A stretch of DNA of 64,000 bases, taken from Pseudomonas sp. R76 (GTDB lineage: Bacteria; Pseudomonadota; Gammaproteobacteria; Pseudomonadales; Pseudomonadaceae). Positions 30,236 through 40,000 of this stretch are shown in pieces (positions within the stretch are counted from its first letter, which is position 1; every line of letters begins with the position of its first letter). The notes beneath the pieces were generated by a model that saw only the letters and a program-made list of their open reading frames with translations, was not told where the DNA came from and searched no databases. Position numbers and translations under genes: made by a program. Location of the stretch: NCBI RefSeq assembly GCF_009834565.1, contig NZ_CP019428.1, positions 5,952,001-6,016,000 of the forward strand. The letters are read 5' to 3'.

Positions 30236-31581
30236 TTCAACGCCTCGGCCAGCTTGCCATGTAAGCCGCCAAAGCCGCCGTTGCTCATCACCACCACATG
30301 GGTGCCGGGCTTGGCCTGATGCTTGACGTGCTCAATGATGCCCTCGATGGAATCGCAGACGATGGAAGGAACGGTACACAGCGCGGCGATGGCCGGCAGG
30401 TCCCAGCCCAGGTTGGCCGGCGCGTACCAGACCACCTGATCCGCATCGTTGACGCTTTCCGGCAAACCGTCGCGGTGTGCGCCGAGCTTCATGGAGTTGG
30501 AGCGCGGCTCGACAATCGCAATGATGTTGGCGTCACCGACACGCTTGCGCAGGCCGTCCAGCGTGGTCGCAATTGCGGTCGGGTGGTGGGCAAAGTCGTC
30601 GTAGATGGTAATCCCATTCACGTCGGCGACTTTTTCCATGCGGCGCTTCACGCTTCTGAACGCACTCAATGCGGCGATGCCCATGGATGGCACCACGCCC
30701 ACATGCCGCGCAGCCGCCAGCGTCACCATCGCGTTGGCGACGTTGTGCTGGCCGGTCATGTCCCACTCAACGATGCCTTGGGCTTCACCGTCGAACAGCA
30801 CTTCAAATTTGGAGCCGTCTTCACTGAGCAACCTGACCTGCCACTGCCCGCCTGCGCCGGTGGTTTGCACCGGGGTCCAGCAGCCCATGTCGATCACGCG
30901 CTGCAAAGCGGGCTCGGTGGTCGGATGGATGACCAGGCCTTCACTGGGGATGGTGCGCACCAGATGGTGGAACTGGCGCTCGATGGCCGGCAGATCGGGG
31001 AAGATGTCGGCGTGGTCGAATTCGAGGTTGTTCAGGATCGCCGTGCGCGGACGGTAGTGGACGAACTTGGAGCGCTTGTCGAAGAACGCACTGTCGTATT
31101 CGTCCGCTTCGATCACGAAGAACGGCGTTTCGCCCAGGCGCGCCGACACCGAGAAGTTTTGCGGTACACCGCCGATCAAAAAGCCAGGGCTCATGCCCGC
31201 ATGTTCCAACACCCAGGCCAGCATGCTGCTGGTGGTGGTCTTGCCGTGGGTGCCGGCGACGGCTAATACCCAACGGCCCTGCAGCACATGGTCCGCCAGC
31301 CACTGTGGGCCAGAAACATACGGCAACCCCTTATTGAGCACGTATTCAACCGCCGGGTTGCCACGCACCATGGCATTGCCAATTACCACCAGATCCGGGA
31401 CAGGGTCGAATTGCGACGGGTCGTAGCCCTGGGTCAACTCGATACCCTGGGCTTGTAATTGCGTGCTCATGGGCGGGTAAACGTTGGCGTCGGAGCCGGT
31501 GACATGATGGCCCAGCTCTTTGGCCAGAACCGCCATCGAGCCCATGAAGGTGCCGCAAATACCGAGAATATGAATGTGCAT
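30232..31581 (-). CDS. mpl: UDP-N-acetylmuramate:L-Ala-gamma-D-Glu-mDAP ligase
   Basis: 449 residues; murein-recycling ligase that attaches the recovered tripeptide to UDP-MurNAc. Mur-ligase marks: [19 protein letters not shown], the P-loop [13 protein letters not shown], and [16 protein letters not shown]. The ATG giving [10 protein letters not shown] is preferred; six extra codons upstream are possible. Begins the mpl-ubiX-yceK run. Confidence 0.96.
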   Translation of the reverse strand: MHIHILGICGTFMGSMAVLAKELGHHVTGSDANVYPPMSTQLQAQGIELTQGYDPSQFDPVPDLVVIGNAMVRGNPAVEYVLNKGLPYVSGPQWLADHVLQGRWVLAVAGTHGKTTTSSMLAWVLEHAGMSPGFLIGGVPQNFSVSARLGETPFFVIEADEYDSAFFDKRSKFVHYRPRTAILNNLEFDHADIFPDLPAIERQFHHLVRTIPSEGLVIHPTTEPALQRVIDMGCWTPVQTTGAGGQWQVRLLSEDGSKFEVLFDGEAQGIVEWDMTGQHNVANAMVTLAAARHVGVVPSMGIAALSAFRSVKRRMEKVADVNGITIYDDFAHHPTAIATTLDGLRKRVGDANIIAIVEPRSNSMKLGAHRDGLPESVNDADQVVWYAPANLGWDLPAIAALCTVPSIVCDSIEGIIEHVKHQAKPGTHVVVMSNGGFGGLHGKLAEALK

Positions 31582-31741
31582 GGTTGACCTCTTGAACATC
31601 GGGGCAGGTTAGCGCAGGGAAGGGGAAATCGCACCTTTTATGCGGCCGGGCGGCTGAGCGATTTAAGTGTGTGTGCTTCGCTCAGCCGTGTATTTTTCAG
31701 GCCTGCGGTAGCTTACGTGGCTACCCGCCAGGCCCCGCCAC

Positions 31742-34700
31742 TCACGCAGCCTTGTCGCGCTGCGCCTTCATCTTCCGTAGCGCCGCGTTCACCACCGCCA
31801 ACCGTTTCTCTATGGCATTGAATCGCTCGCGGGCCGTATAGCTGTCCGCAGGGTCAAGAGGGGCCAGTATGTGGCGATCAAAGAACACATTGAACACACG
31901 CGCTTGTTCCTGGACGCGGTCCTCGAGCACATCAAGTTCGGCTTCGATTTGATCAAGGTGGCTAATAATGTCGGTCGGCCTGCCTTCGGACGCGTGATCA
32001 ATGTCTTGTACCTCGCCACCTGCCAGCGCCGTCAGGTCCTTATTGGCCTGCTTGAGCTCGCGCCAAAGTGTCTGCACCCGGGCGAGCCGTGTTTGATCGG
32101 CAAGCCTGTCAACGCTGTCGGCGGTGTTCTGTAGCGCGGACTCGGTTTGCGCCTGGGTTTGGCGTTGAAGTGGGTGCAGCATCAACTGCGGCTGTCGGGC
32201 GGCCTTTAACGCTTGGTCGATACCAAAGTTCACGCCGGCATCGATAATTGCGCTGACGGTCGCTTGCGCTACTTGCCTGGCAAACCCGACACCGGGCGTG
32301 AAACCTTTCAACGGCGCGCCGTAAGGCCCTTGAGTCTTGGGATCACAGGCGTACCACTTGCCATTACATTCAACCGCAACGACATTTACAGGTGCCGTAT
32401 TCCCGCCCAGAGGCCGGTAAACCCCCTCGGCAATGGCACCTTTCTTCCCGGGCTTGGGTATGTTCCAACTGCCACTGCGACCGCGGATATGACGCAATTT
32501 ATAAAACGCGGAAAAGTCTGTCCCCCCCAACCTTCTAATCCCGGATTTGCCCAGCTTGTATACCCCCTTCCCCGCATCAAAAATGCACCCGAGCGGGTTA
32601 GCAGCCAACACGCCAGCTTTGGCGAAACCTTTTAGAAACCTGAAGCCTGTGCTGAGCGCCTTGACGCCCGCACTCGCGGCACTGATCCCGCCTTTAAGGG
32701 CGGGTATGACCAACCCAATAAGATCGAGCATTCCATAAATAATCGCTTCGCCCGTCTTGCCTTCAACGATGCATTTAACGAAGTCGTAGAAGGGAATAAA
32801 GCCCAGCATGAACCTGTGGAAGGCCTCTCTTTGAGCCTGTTCCTTTTCCTGTTTGGTTTCCCCTTTGGCCGATGCTTTTGCCGTATTGAACTCTCGCGTA
32901 TAAAAAGAGCCCACCGCATCGCCCAGCGCAGCGCGCCTTGCTGAAGGCGCTGCTGTCGCCACCGAGTCCAAATGCTTTTTGTCCAATTCGAGCATTTTTA
33001 AATCGTAGGCGCCTACTTTTCGGCTAAAGGCAGGCGAGTCATTCCTGACCCGTGGACTGCCGAACACCTCGGCAGGCACGGGCATACCGTAATCATTAAA
33101 GGGCTCAACCTGCTTGAAGATTTTCCCTTGGGTTGGCGAATACCAATAACGAACCCTCTTACCCTCAAGCTCCGCGCCAATAACAACGCCGCCCTCTTTT
33201 ATACAACGCAACATTGGCGTATCAATCGCCTTCAATTCGTCGAACCCCGTCAGAGGCTTCAGGTGTAAGACTGTAAGTTTCCCGCGTTCCAGCATCTGCT
33301 GATCTTCATCCGGCAGTTGCGACAATTGATACTTGAAGTTCACGCCCACTGCGTTGCCTATGCCGGCTGTGTAGTGGTGGAACGCTTCGTCGAATTTTTT
33401 CTCGATATCCGGCAGATGGAGAATATCAGCCGCAAATTCACCCACAGAAAAATCATTGCCATCAGGAACACGGAAGCGCGACTTCAATTCACCTGACATA
33501 TAAAGATCCAGCAGAGAATATCTATTCGTACTGTGCTTTGTCTGGCTGGCGCTTTTGAACATTTCCAGCTCAAAGAGGTGCGCTTTTTCTTTGCCGTATA
33601 CCCGTGTCAACTCAACCAGTGCCAGCTCGCGGCGAGTCGGCATTGGGCCTGTCATTGTCTTGACGGCTTCGACTACCTCACCGACTTGCTTCTCCATCGC
33701 AGCGGCTGCACGTTCAATGGTCTCAGCGCTGTAGTCACCCTCACTATTTTCATCAATAACCTTATTGGCTATACCCCAGTCGATCACCGACTGCAGGCCC
33801 GCAAGCTCAGACTGGTACTGGCCCGCCTCTGTAACGGGTTCCAGCGCATCGTATTGCATGATCTGAGCATAGCTTTGCCCAGCCGTAGAGCCGGGGGTGT
33901 CCTGCTCGCGGCGCGACACCGCCGCGCTGAACGATGCCCATTGCGGTGAACCGTAAACCAGCGTGGGAGGAAAATCCTTGACCAAAAACTCCGGGGCAGA
34001 CATGGCCAACAGCTGATAGGCCACCACTTTCGCCATCTCTTTACCGACTCGACCTTCCAAGTGCCTCTCAAAAAGCCAGACGATATCCTCTGGCGTCCGC
34101 TTCCAGTTGCCTTGCTGGCGCAAATCATACCCAGCCAAATTATTGCGCTGCCGCCCTCCCTCAGGGTCGGCCTCCAACCCTAACGCGGTAAGCAGTGCCT
34201 CCTGGCCGCTGGTTTGAGTGGGCACTGCGTCAATCGCCTCTTGCAATTGTTTACCCAATGCCTGGGCGTTAGGGGTATTGATCAATGCGTTGAGAAACGC
34301 ACCGGGATTTGAGTTGGCCAGCGCACGCTGTGCCGGTGTCAGCGAACGCTTCAGATAGTCCAAAAGAGTCTGGACCTGGCCGGAGGAAGTCAGTGGCACC
34401 TGTGTTTGAAGCGCTTTCCAGGCGCCGACGGTGTCGAGTATTTTTTTCTGGCTGTCTTCGCTCAACGGCACGTCTTTGCTTAACAGCCCACCGTAATCCG
34501 CCACACTGGGTGCAGTTAATGGCGGTGCGGCCAGCACGCGCGCCAAGTTGGCAACTGCGTCCGGTGTGGTGGGCACTTGCAAGCCATAGGCCTTGAGCAC
34601 CTGCTTGAGGTTCATCGTGATCGGTTGCGGTTGCTCCTCGTTCCAGAGCAAGGAATACGGGGCGATCTGTACCCTAATGGATTCCAGATCCACCTGGGCG

Positions 34701-34942
34701 CCGGGTGCCGCAATCTGCGCGTTCAAAACGTCGAGCATGTTATTCAGCATCCGGGCTTCGCCGGTCTTGCGTAAAATCTCCTGAAGCGCGTTGTTGTCAC
34801 CCGCCACGCTAGTAGACTCGTTATCTGCCACGAGACGACGTTTGCTCGTCTTGGGCGATGCAGCCTCTGTATTAATACTTGATAGGCGAGCATCCGTGCC
34901 AGTAACGCCAATACGCTCCGAGTTAACAGCGGGAACCGTCAT
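31742..34942 (-). CDS. large protein of unknown function, paralogue 1 of an accessory pair
   Basis: 1066 residues, not recognised. A polar, Ser/Thr-rich N-terminus (1-50) without a signal peptide leads into a helical core from about 55 (PITMNLKQVLKAYGLQVPTT near 108; TSGQEALLTALGLEAD; MSAPEFLVKDFPPTLVYGSP). A hydrophobic stretch at about 710-790 (LGFIPFYDFVKCIVEG, LGLVIPALKGG) could enter membranes, followed by a small domain (IAEGVYRPLGG; VECNGKWYACDPKTQGPYG) ending near 880. A 187-residue C-terminal tail is mostly coiled coil (about 930-1066). The core is shared with the 37026-40241 gene; the tail is not. AGAGGTGAGG precedes the ATG. A secreted effector or toxin is plausible but unproven. 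Confidence 0.85.
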   Translation of the reverse strand: MTVPAVNSERIGVTGTDARLSSINTEAASPKTSKRRLVADNESTSVAGDNNALQEILRKTGEARMLNNMLDVLNAQIAAPGAQVDLESIRVQIAPYSLLWNEEQPQPITMNLKQVLKAYGLQVPTTPDAVANLARVLAAPPLTAPSVADYGGLLSKDVPLSEDSQKKILDTVGAWKALQTQVPLTSSGQVQTLLDYLKRSLTPAQRALANSNPGAFLNALINTPNAQALGKQLQEAIDAVPTQTSGQEALLTALGLEADPEGGRQRNNLAGYDLRQQGNWKRTPEDIVWLFERHLEGRVGKEMAKVVAYQLLAMSAPEFLVKDFPPTLVYGSPQWASFSAAVSRREQDTPGSTAGQSYAQIMQYDALEPVTEAGQYQSELAGLQSVIDWGIANKVIDENSEGDYSAETIERAAAAMEKQVGEVVEAVKTMTGPMPTRRELALVELTRVYGKEKAHLFELEMFKSASQTKHSTNRYSLLDLYMSGELKSRFRVPDGNDFSVGEFAADILHLPDIEKKFDEAFHHYTAGIGNAVGVNFKYQLSQLPDEDQQMLERGKLTVLHLKPLTGFDELKAIDTPMLRCIKEGGVVIGAELEGKRVRYWYSPTQGKIFKQVEPFNDYGMPVPAEVFGSPRVRNDSPAFSRKVGAYDLKMLELDKKHLDSVATAAPSARRAALGDAVGSFYTREFNTAKASAKGETKQEKEQAQREAFHRFMLGFIPFYDFVKCIVEGKTGEAIIYGMLDLIGLVIPALKGGISAASAGVKALSTGFRFLKGFAKAGVLAANPLGCIFDAGKGVYKLGKSGIRRLGGTDFSAFYKLRHIRGRSGSWNIPKPGKKGAIAEGVYRPLGGNTAPVNVVAVECNGKWYACDPKTQGPYGAPLKGFTPGVGFARQVAQATVSAIIDAGVNFGIDQALKAARQPQLMLHPLQRQTQAQTESALQNTADSVDRLADQTRLARVQTLWRELKQANKDLTALAGGEVQDIDHASEGRPTDIISHLDQIEAELDVLEDRVQEQARVFNVFFDRHILAPLDPADSYTARERFNAIEKRLAVVNAALRKMKAQRDKAA

Positions 34943-35031
34943 ACCTCACCTCTACGATGATCGGATTAAGCGTTGTTACGTGCACGGAAAATTAGCAGCG
35001 TTCACGCGGACGCTTGAATTAATAAAGACAT

Positions 35032-35072
35032 AAAAAAGTCTGGCGCCCTTGTTAACGCAAGAGCTCCAGACT
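35032..35072 (-). terminator. rho-independent terminator after the heptad-repeat gene
   Basis: On the minus strand AGTCTGG...CCAGACT closes a stem whose inner part (CTCTTG/CAAGGG) also pairs, followed by TTTTTT. It separates the heptad-repeat gene from paralogue 1, so the latter needs its own promoter in the ~90 bases before its start. Confidence 0.8.
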
Positions 35073-35144
35073 GAGTGAAAGAGTAAGAGACGTGTGGTAC
35101 ACCAGGCACCAAGGCTACCGACACCTTGGTTTATGTGCGCCACT

Positions 35145-36536
35145 TCAAGGGGTGATGTTCAACTTACGTGCAAGTTTTTCTTCTATCTCTTTTCGCGACG
35201 TCATCACTACATCAAGCCGGTCTTCGAGTGTCTTGGTCCGTGTTTCGAGCCCTTCGAGGCCAGGGGGCGCCTCTTCCGGCGGCAACTTATCAGTATAGCA
35301 ACCTACATTATGTCTCTCTGCCAGGACTTTCGTGTCCTCCTCAAGTTTATCCATCCGCACTTCCAGCTCATCCATAATCGCTATCGGGTCTACCGGCCAT
35401 TCTTCACCCGGCCGCAGCTCCCTATCAACTTTGCCATAGGTTAATTTCACCACCGCGTCCATTGTCTCGAATATATTGACCTGAGCATTTTCCATACGCT
35501 TGCGAAGCGCCGCCGGCAGTTTATTTTCTGCCTCACTGTTGGCCTGATCCGCTTCAGGGGACTGATTCGTCCCTGGCGTAGGCGAGGTAGCCGGAGGCGT
35601 AGGCGGTGCAGGCAGATATTTTTTCTTGATTTCTTCTGCCGTTATGGTCGTAAGGACAGTTTCCCCTATTTTGATGGGTATCGCTGCCAACGTACCTGCT
35701 GACTCCGAAACGGCACCGTTAATTGCAGTTCTACCCAATTCTGGACGCGAGGGGATTGCCCCCGACTGAAGCAACTTACTGGTCCAGGTCGCGTTTTTGG
35801 CTGCGTCATCAGTGGTGAGTTTCGGCGCAGGGGGCCGCGCAGCCTGTTGAGAATGAATGCTGCCAGGACCTCTGAGCGGTTTCGGCACGTCATCGGTCTG
35901 CTTATGAGGTTCATTATTACCCTTCACTGCAGTTGCCATAGACCTTGCCACCTTTCCGTGTTTGTCCAGAGGCCTGTTGTAAGCATCAACCCGATAGCCC
36001 TCTTTGTTAACTCGGTTGCCGTCCTTATCGATAAATTCTTTTTTCTCATTAATGAGCCGCCCTTCCCGATTGATCAGGCGACCTTGTGGGTCAATTGGGC
36101 GGTTCCTGTGATCTTTAGCGACCCCTTGAGTATCAATGCGCTGGTTATATTGATTGATCTTATGACCCTGCTTGTCTATCGCATGACCGTTAACGTCTAC
36201 CCGTTGATTTGAGCTATTCAACGGCCAGCCTTCGCCATCTGTCTTCTGACCGGGCTTTTTCTCGGGCTTGATAATTTTATTATTGGCATCATGGGTAGCA
36301 CGCGCCGTGTCATGCGTGTCTTTATTGGTTTTATGGGAAGTTCCTGTAGTGGACTCTGTCGTGGTTCCTGTATCAACTGTATGGTTATTTTTTCTAGAGC
36401 CACGACGTGGCGTTCCCCTAGGCTCCCGGCTATGGTCCAACGCATCAGGGGCACTGTCAGAAACAGGATCCAAAGAAGGGGCAAAAACGTTTACTGAAGG
36501 AATATTTAGTATCGTTAGAAAACCTATATCAAACAT
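35145..36536 (-). CDS. heptapeptide-repeat / coiled-coil protein of unknown function
   Basis: 463 residues, not recognised. Residues about 30-100 are polar, Thr/His/Lys-rich and probably disordered. Residues 106-196 are 13 uninterrupted seven-residue repeats of pattern [I/V/L]-[D/N]-x-x-[G/N]-x-x (for example IDKQGHK, IDKDGNR, VNKEGYR). A proline-rich linker (about 305-325) leads to a C-terminal coiled coil (about 345-463). That coil (DELEVRMDKLEEDTKVLAE) resembles the tail of paralogue 1 (DQIEAELDVLEDRVQEQAR). The N-terminus MFDIGFLTIL is hydrophobic but too short for a clear signal. No good ribosome binding site is seen. Base composition is A/T-richer than core genes here. Confidence 0.8.
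   Translation of the reverse strand: MFDIGFLTILNIPSVNVFAPSLDPVSDSAPDALDHSREPRGTPRRGSRKNNHTVDTGTTTESTTGTSHKTNKDTHDTARATHDANNKIIKPEKKPGQKTDGEGWPLNSSNQRVDVNGHAIDKQGHKINQYNQRIDTQGVAKDHRNRPIDPQGRLINREGRLINEKKEFIDKDGNRVNKEGYRVDAYNRPLDKHGKVARSMATAVKGNNEPHKQTDDVPKPLRGPGSIHSQQAARPPAPKLTTDDAAKNATWTSKLLQSGAIPSRPELGRTAINGAVSESAGTLAAIPIKIGETVLTTITAEEIKKKYLPAPPTPPATSPTPGTNQSPEADQANSEAENKLPAALRKRMENAQVNIFETMDAVVKLTYGKVDRELRPGEEWPVDPIAIMDELEVRMDKLEEDTKVLAERHNVGCYTDKLPPEEAPPGLEGLETRTKTLEDRLDVVMTSRKEIEEKLARKLNITP
35949..36221 (-). repeat. coding tandem repeat, 13 x 21 bases
   Basis: Encodes the 13 contiguous heptads of the 463-residue protein. DNA copies are well diverged (mostly matching at the first and second codon and the glycine codon), which argues for long selection on the protein pattern rather than recent slippage. 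Confidence 0.85.
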
Positions 36537-36735
36537 ATCATTGAATAATGAGATGCCCTCCTTGCTCTCTACCCTATGTGTGATCCTGCCCCCTCAATCG
36601 GTTCCCCAGCAAGTCATGTCCAAACGAAACTTTGCACGCTGTAAAATATTCCTTCATCACGCGCGATGTAACACCCTCATTAGCGCCTAACTTTCCCAGT
36701 AAGAAAAATCTGCTATCGCTACTCAATGCGTAACA

Positions 36736-36858
36736 TTACCAGTGACCCCCTTCATACTTTCTTAACTTCCGGTACAGCGTATTGCGACGGATGCCAAGTG
36801 TTTGGCCGGTATGGGTCATAGGCCAGCGCTGCTGCTCAAGGGTGCCCAACAGCGCTTT
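36736..36858 (-). pseudogene. 3' remnant of a sigma-54 activator gene (Fis-type HTH)
   Basis: Read on the minus strand it gives KALLGTLEQQRWPMTHTGQT then LGIRRNTLYRKLRKYEG and a stop. This closely matches the last helix-turn-helix of the intact activator at 40637-42535 (LLTALEQQRWHITRTAEQLA; VSRNTLYRKLRKHG). An in-frame TGA lies just upstream, and no AAA+ or GAF coding remains, so only the end of a gene survives. DNA identity with the intact gene is only moderate, so it derives from a related gene, not a recent copy. Confidence 0.8.
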
Positions 36859-36957
36859 TCACTGGACCTCGTATCACAGTGAAACGTCCGCGGAGGTGAT
36901 GGGCGCATCAACGTGTGGCAGCGCGATTCAACAGCCTGTTTGAACTCGCCCTCCCCG

Positions 36958-36996
36958 GGGTGACGATCAAAATGCGCACCTTATTGATCGTCACCC
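36958..36996. repeat. 13-bp perfect inverted repeat downstream of paralogue 2
   Basis: GGGTGACGATCAA and TTGATCGTCACCC are separated by 13 bases, 30 bases after the stop of the 37026-40241 gene. With no T run it is not a standard terminator; it may be an mRNA-end hairpin or a protein site. The rest of the 489-base gap between genes holds the regulator remnant and otherwise nothing I recognise. Confidence 0.65.
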
Positions 36997-37025
36997 TCAT
37001 GCGGTTCGGGTTGTCTTACCAGTGC

Positions 37026-40000
37026 CTACTGGGCTGCCTTCGGTTGAATAGGCTGCTGGGGCGGTGTCGGGCCCGACGCGTTTTCTTGAAACTCTCCTGC
37101 CGTCTCAGCATGATCATTACCATCCTTTACAGCAGTACCTGTGTCATAACGAAGATCACGCAACTCTTTCACTTTAATGGGCTTGAAGCCTGGCAACTGA
37201 GGGCCGAAGTGTTCCAGCGTCTGGTGATCAAAGCCGTACCAGTTGTTGCCTTGCTTCACGGCAACGACGGGAACCTTGGGACCGCTTTCACCTAACGGCT
37301 GATAAGTGCCTTCGGCGATGGTCTGTTTGTAACCTCCGTGTGGGATGTCCCAACTGCGCCCAGGGATGCGAAGTTTGCTCGAAAACGAGGACAAGTTGAC
37401 CGGCGGCGCCGCATTCAAAGCGGTCTTGCACACTTTGAATAAACCACTCCCGGAGTCATAAAACGCCCCTATCGGGTTAGCAGCCTTTACTCCTGACTTG
37501 ACCGCCCCTTTGAAAAAAGCAATGGCTGAACTTACCCCTTTGGCGCCGACTTTAACACCTTGGAAGCCGCCTTTAGCACCTGGTATAAACAAGCCGACAA
37601 AGTCAAAAACCCCGCTGACAACCGTCTCATGCTTATTGCCTTCGATTATGTTTTTTATAAGGTCGTGAAAAGGAAGGAGGCTCAACATGAAGTTTTTGAA
37701 CATCTTCGTTCGAGCCTTTCTTTTTTCGGAGTCGCTCATACCGTTAGCCGCGTCTTTAAGACCATCGACCGCTTTTTTATAAAGTTCAGTTACCTGCCCG
37801 GCCAAAATGCCGACCCTTGGCGATGGCGTATTCCTCGGCTTAAGAATATGCGGCGGTGGCAGTTCCTCAGCACCGCCGTACTTCCAAATAGGTTTTAAGT
37901 TGTAACGTTCCCCCCCAACACTCAAACTGAAGAAAGGTGCGGTGCGACTGGAATTTACACTCCACCCCTCAGGGACGCCAGGCAAAGGGTCACCATTCTT
38001 GATAATCTTGCCTAACTGTGGTGAGTAAATATACTCAACCTTTTTACCCTCCAGTATCGTAGTGATGAGAAACGCACCACTTCCGAACATCTGAAATAAC
38101 GCATTACTCTCACTGTCTTTAGGAAAATTAGAACCCGCCGGCTGGCTCAAATGCCTCATTTCCATTTTGCCAAAATCAAATTTCTTCAGATCTTCATCCG
38201 GGAGCTGCGACACTTGATACGCGAACATCTCACCTGCCGCCTTGCTGAAGCTGTCGGCGTACTCATCAAATTTCTCAACGAATTTTTTCTTGATATCAGG
38301 CAGCTTCTTAATGCCTGCGTGTAAAACGGCAGTCGTAAAGGTTGAATCCGTAGAACTCCAGCTGGCCGTGAGTTCACCAGACATAAAAAGATTCAACAAG
38401 GAATCTTTTTTCAGATTCAGCCCCATGGGGCGGGTGAGTATTTTTTTCTCAAACAGGTGTGCATTTTCTTCGCCGTATATCTCCGTTAATGCCGCCAGCG
38501 CCAAATCCCGGCGAGTCGGCAGTGGCGCTAAAACACCTTTCAGAGCAGTCGCCATGCGGTTGGCCTCCTCTTCCAGGGCAGCCGTTACACTCGCGATGGT
38601 TTCAGCGCTATAGCCTTCACTGTTTTCCTTAATGATGCCTTTGGCCAGACCCCAGTCGACCACTGCCTGCAGAGCAGCAGCTTTCGTCTGAGACTCCTGT
38701 TCCAGGGTAACGGGCTCCAGATCCGCTTGTTCCCTGATCTGAACATAGCTCTGGCCCGCCGACGATCCGGGGGTGCTCTGCTCGCGGCGAAATACTTCAG
38801 CGCTAAACATGACCCATTGCGGGGAGCCAAACGTTACCGATTCCGGCACATCCGTGACCAAAAACTCCGGAGCCGACATCGCCAGCAATTGGTAGGCGGC
38901 TACTTTCGCCATCTCGGGGCCGACGATACCTGCCATATGGGCTTCAAAACGCTTGACGATCTCGGCTGGCGTACGCCCCACATTGTCTGGTTGGCGCAAG
39001 TTATAGCCTGCCAAATTATCGCGTTCCAACTCCCCTGACGACTTGTTGGCTTCCAACCCCAACGCCGTGAGCAGTGCTTCCTGGCCACTGGTAGCGGTAG
39101 GCAATGCGCCAATCGCTTCCTGCAGTTGCTTACCTAATGCACGGGCTTGAGGGGTGTCGATCAAGGCTTTGAGAAACGCCTCTGGATGGGTGTCGGCCAG
39201 GGCCCTCGAAGACTCTGGAACCGCACGCTTCAGGTACTCAAAAAGACTGGGAGCCTTACCCTCTGCGTCCAGCGGAACCTGAGTTTGAAGCGCCTTCCAG
39301 GTACTGACGCTTTCTATTATCTTTTTCTGAGCGTCCTCGCCCAGCGGCACACTTTTAGTCAGCAACCCACCATAGTTGCCTTCACGTGGCGCACTTAACG
39401 GCGGTGCGAACAATACGCGCTCCAAGTTGGCAAGTGCCTCCAGTGTGGTTGGAACTTGCAAACCGTAGCCGGCCATCAATTGCTTGAGGTTCATCGTGAT
39501 CGGCTGCGGCTGGTCTTCACGCCAAAAGGCGGAGTGCGGTGCGATCTCTACGACGATGGATTCCAGGTCCGGCTTCGCGCCGGGCGCCTCAATCTGTTTT
39601 TTCAAAGCGGCGAGCAGGTTATGCTGGGTTTCGGCTTCGCCCGTCTTGTTTAAAATAGTCGCAGGCACGTGATCATCCGCCATTGAGTTCGGTTTTGGGC
39701 GATCAATAAATTGACGAACAAAGTTCGAATCGACCGTGTAGGTGCTGCGCCCTAACTCTTCGATTTTAAAAACATCGCCACGCCTGAAGGTGCTGTCAGG
39801 CGCCAACTTTTTAGCGATGATCATCAAGTTGTCAAACAACGCTTTACCGCCCGCAATAGCGTCAAGTTCAGGCGAGTCTCTATTTATTTTTCTATGCCCC
39901 CCGTCAAACCAGATCTCACCTTTATTGTGATCAATGTGAGTAAACGCACCACGCGCGCGCTCCAGTTGCGTGAACGCAGAAGAGTTGGTCGCAAACCTCA

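Noticed and set aside
31690..31741. Terminator of paralogue 1 (GGCCTG...CAGGCC hairpin)
   Set aside because: Stem is imperfect and is followed by A residues on the minus strand, not T.
36958..36996. Terminator of paralogue 2
   Set aside because: Good stem but no T run in the direction of transcription; kept only as an inverted repeat.
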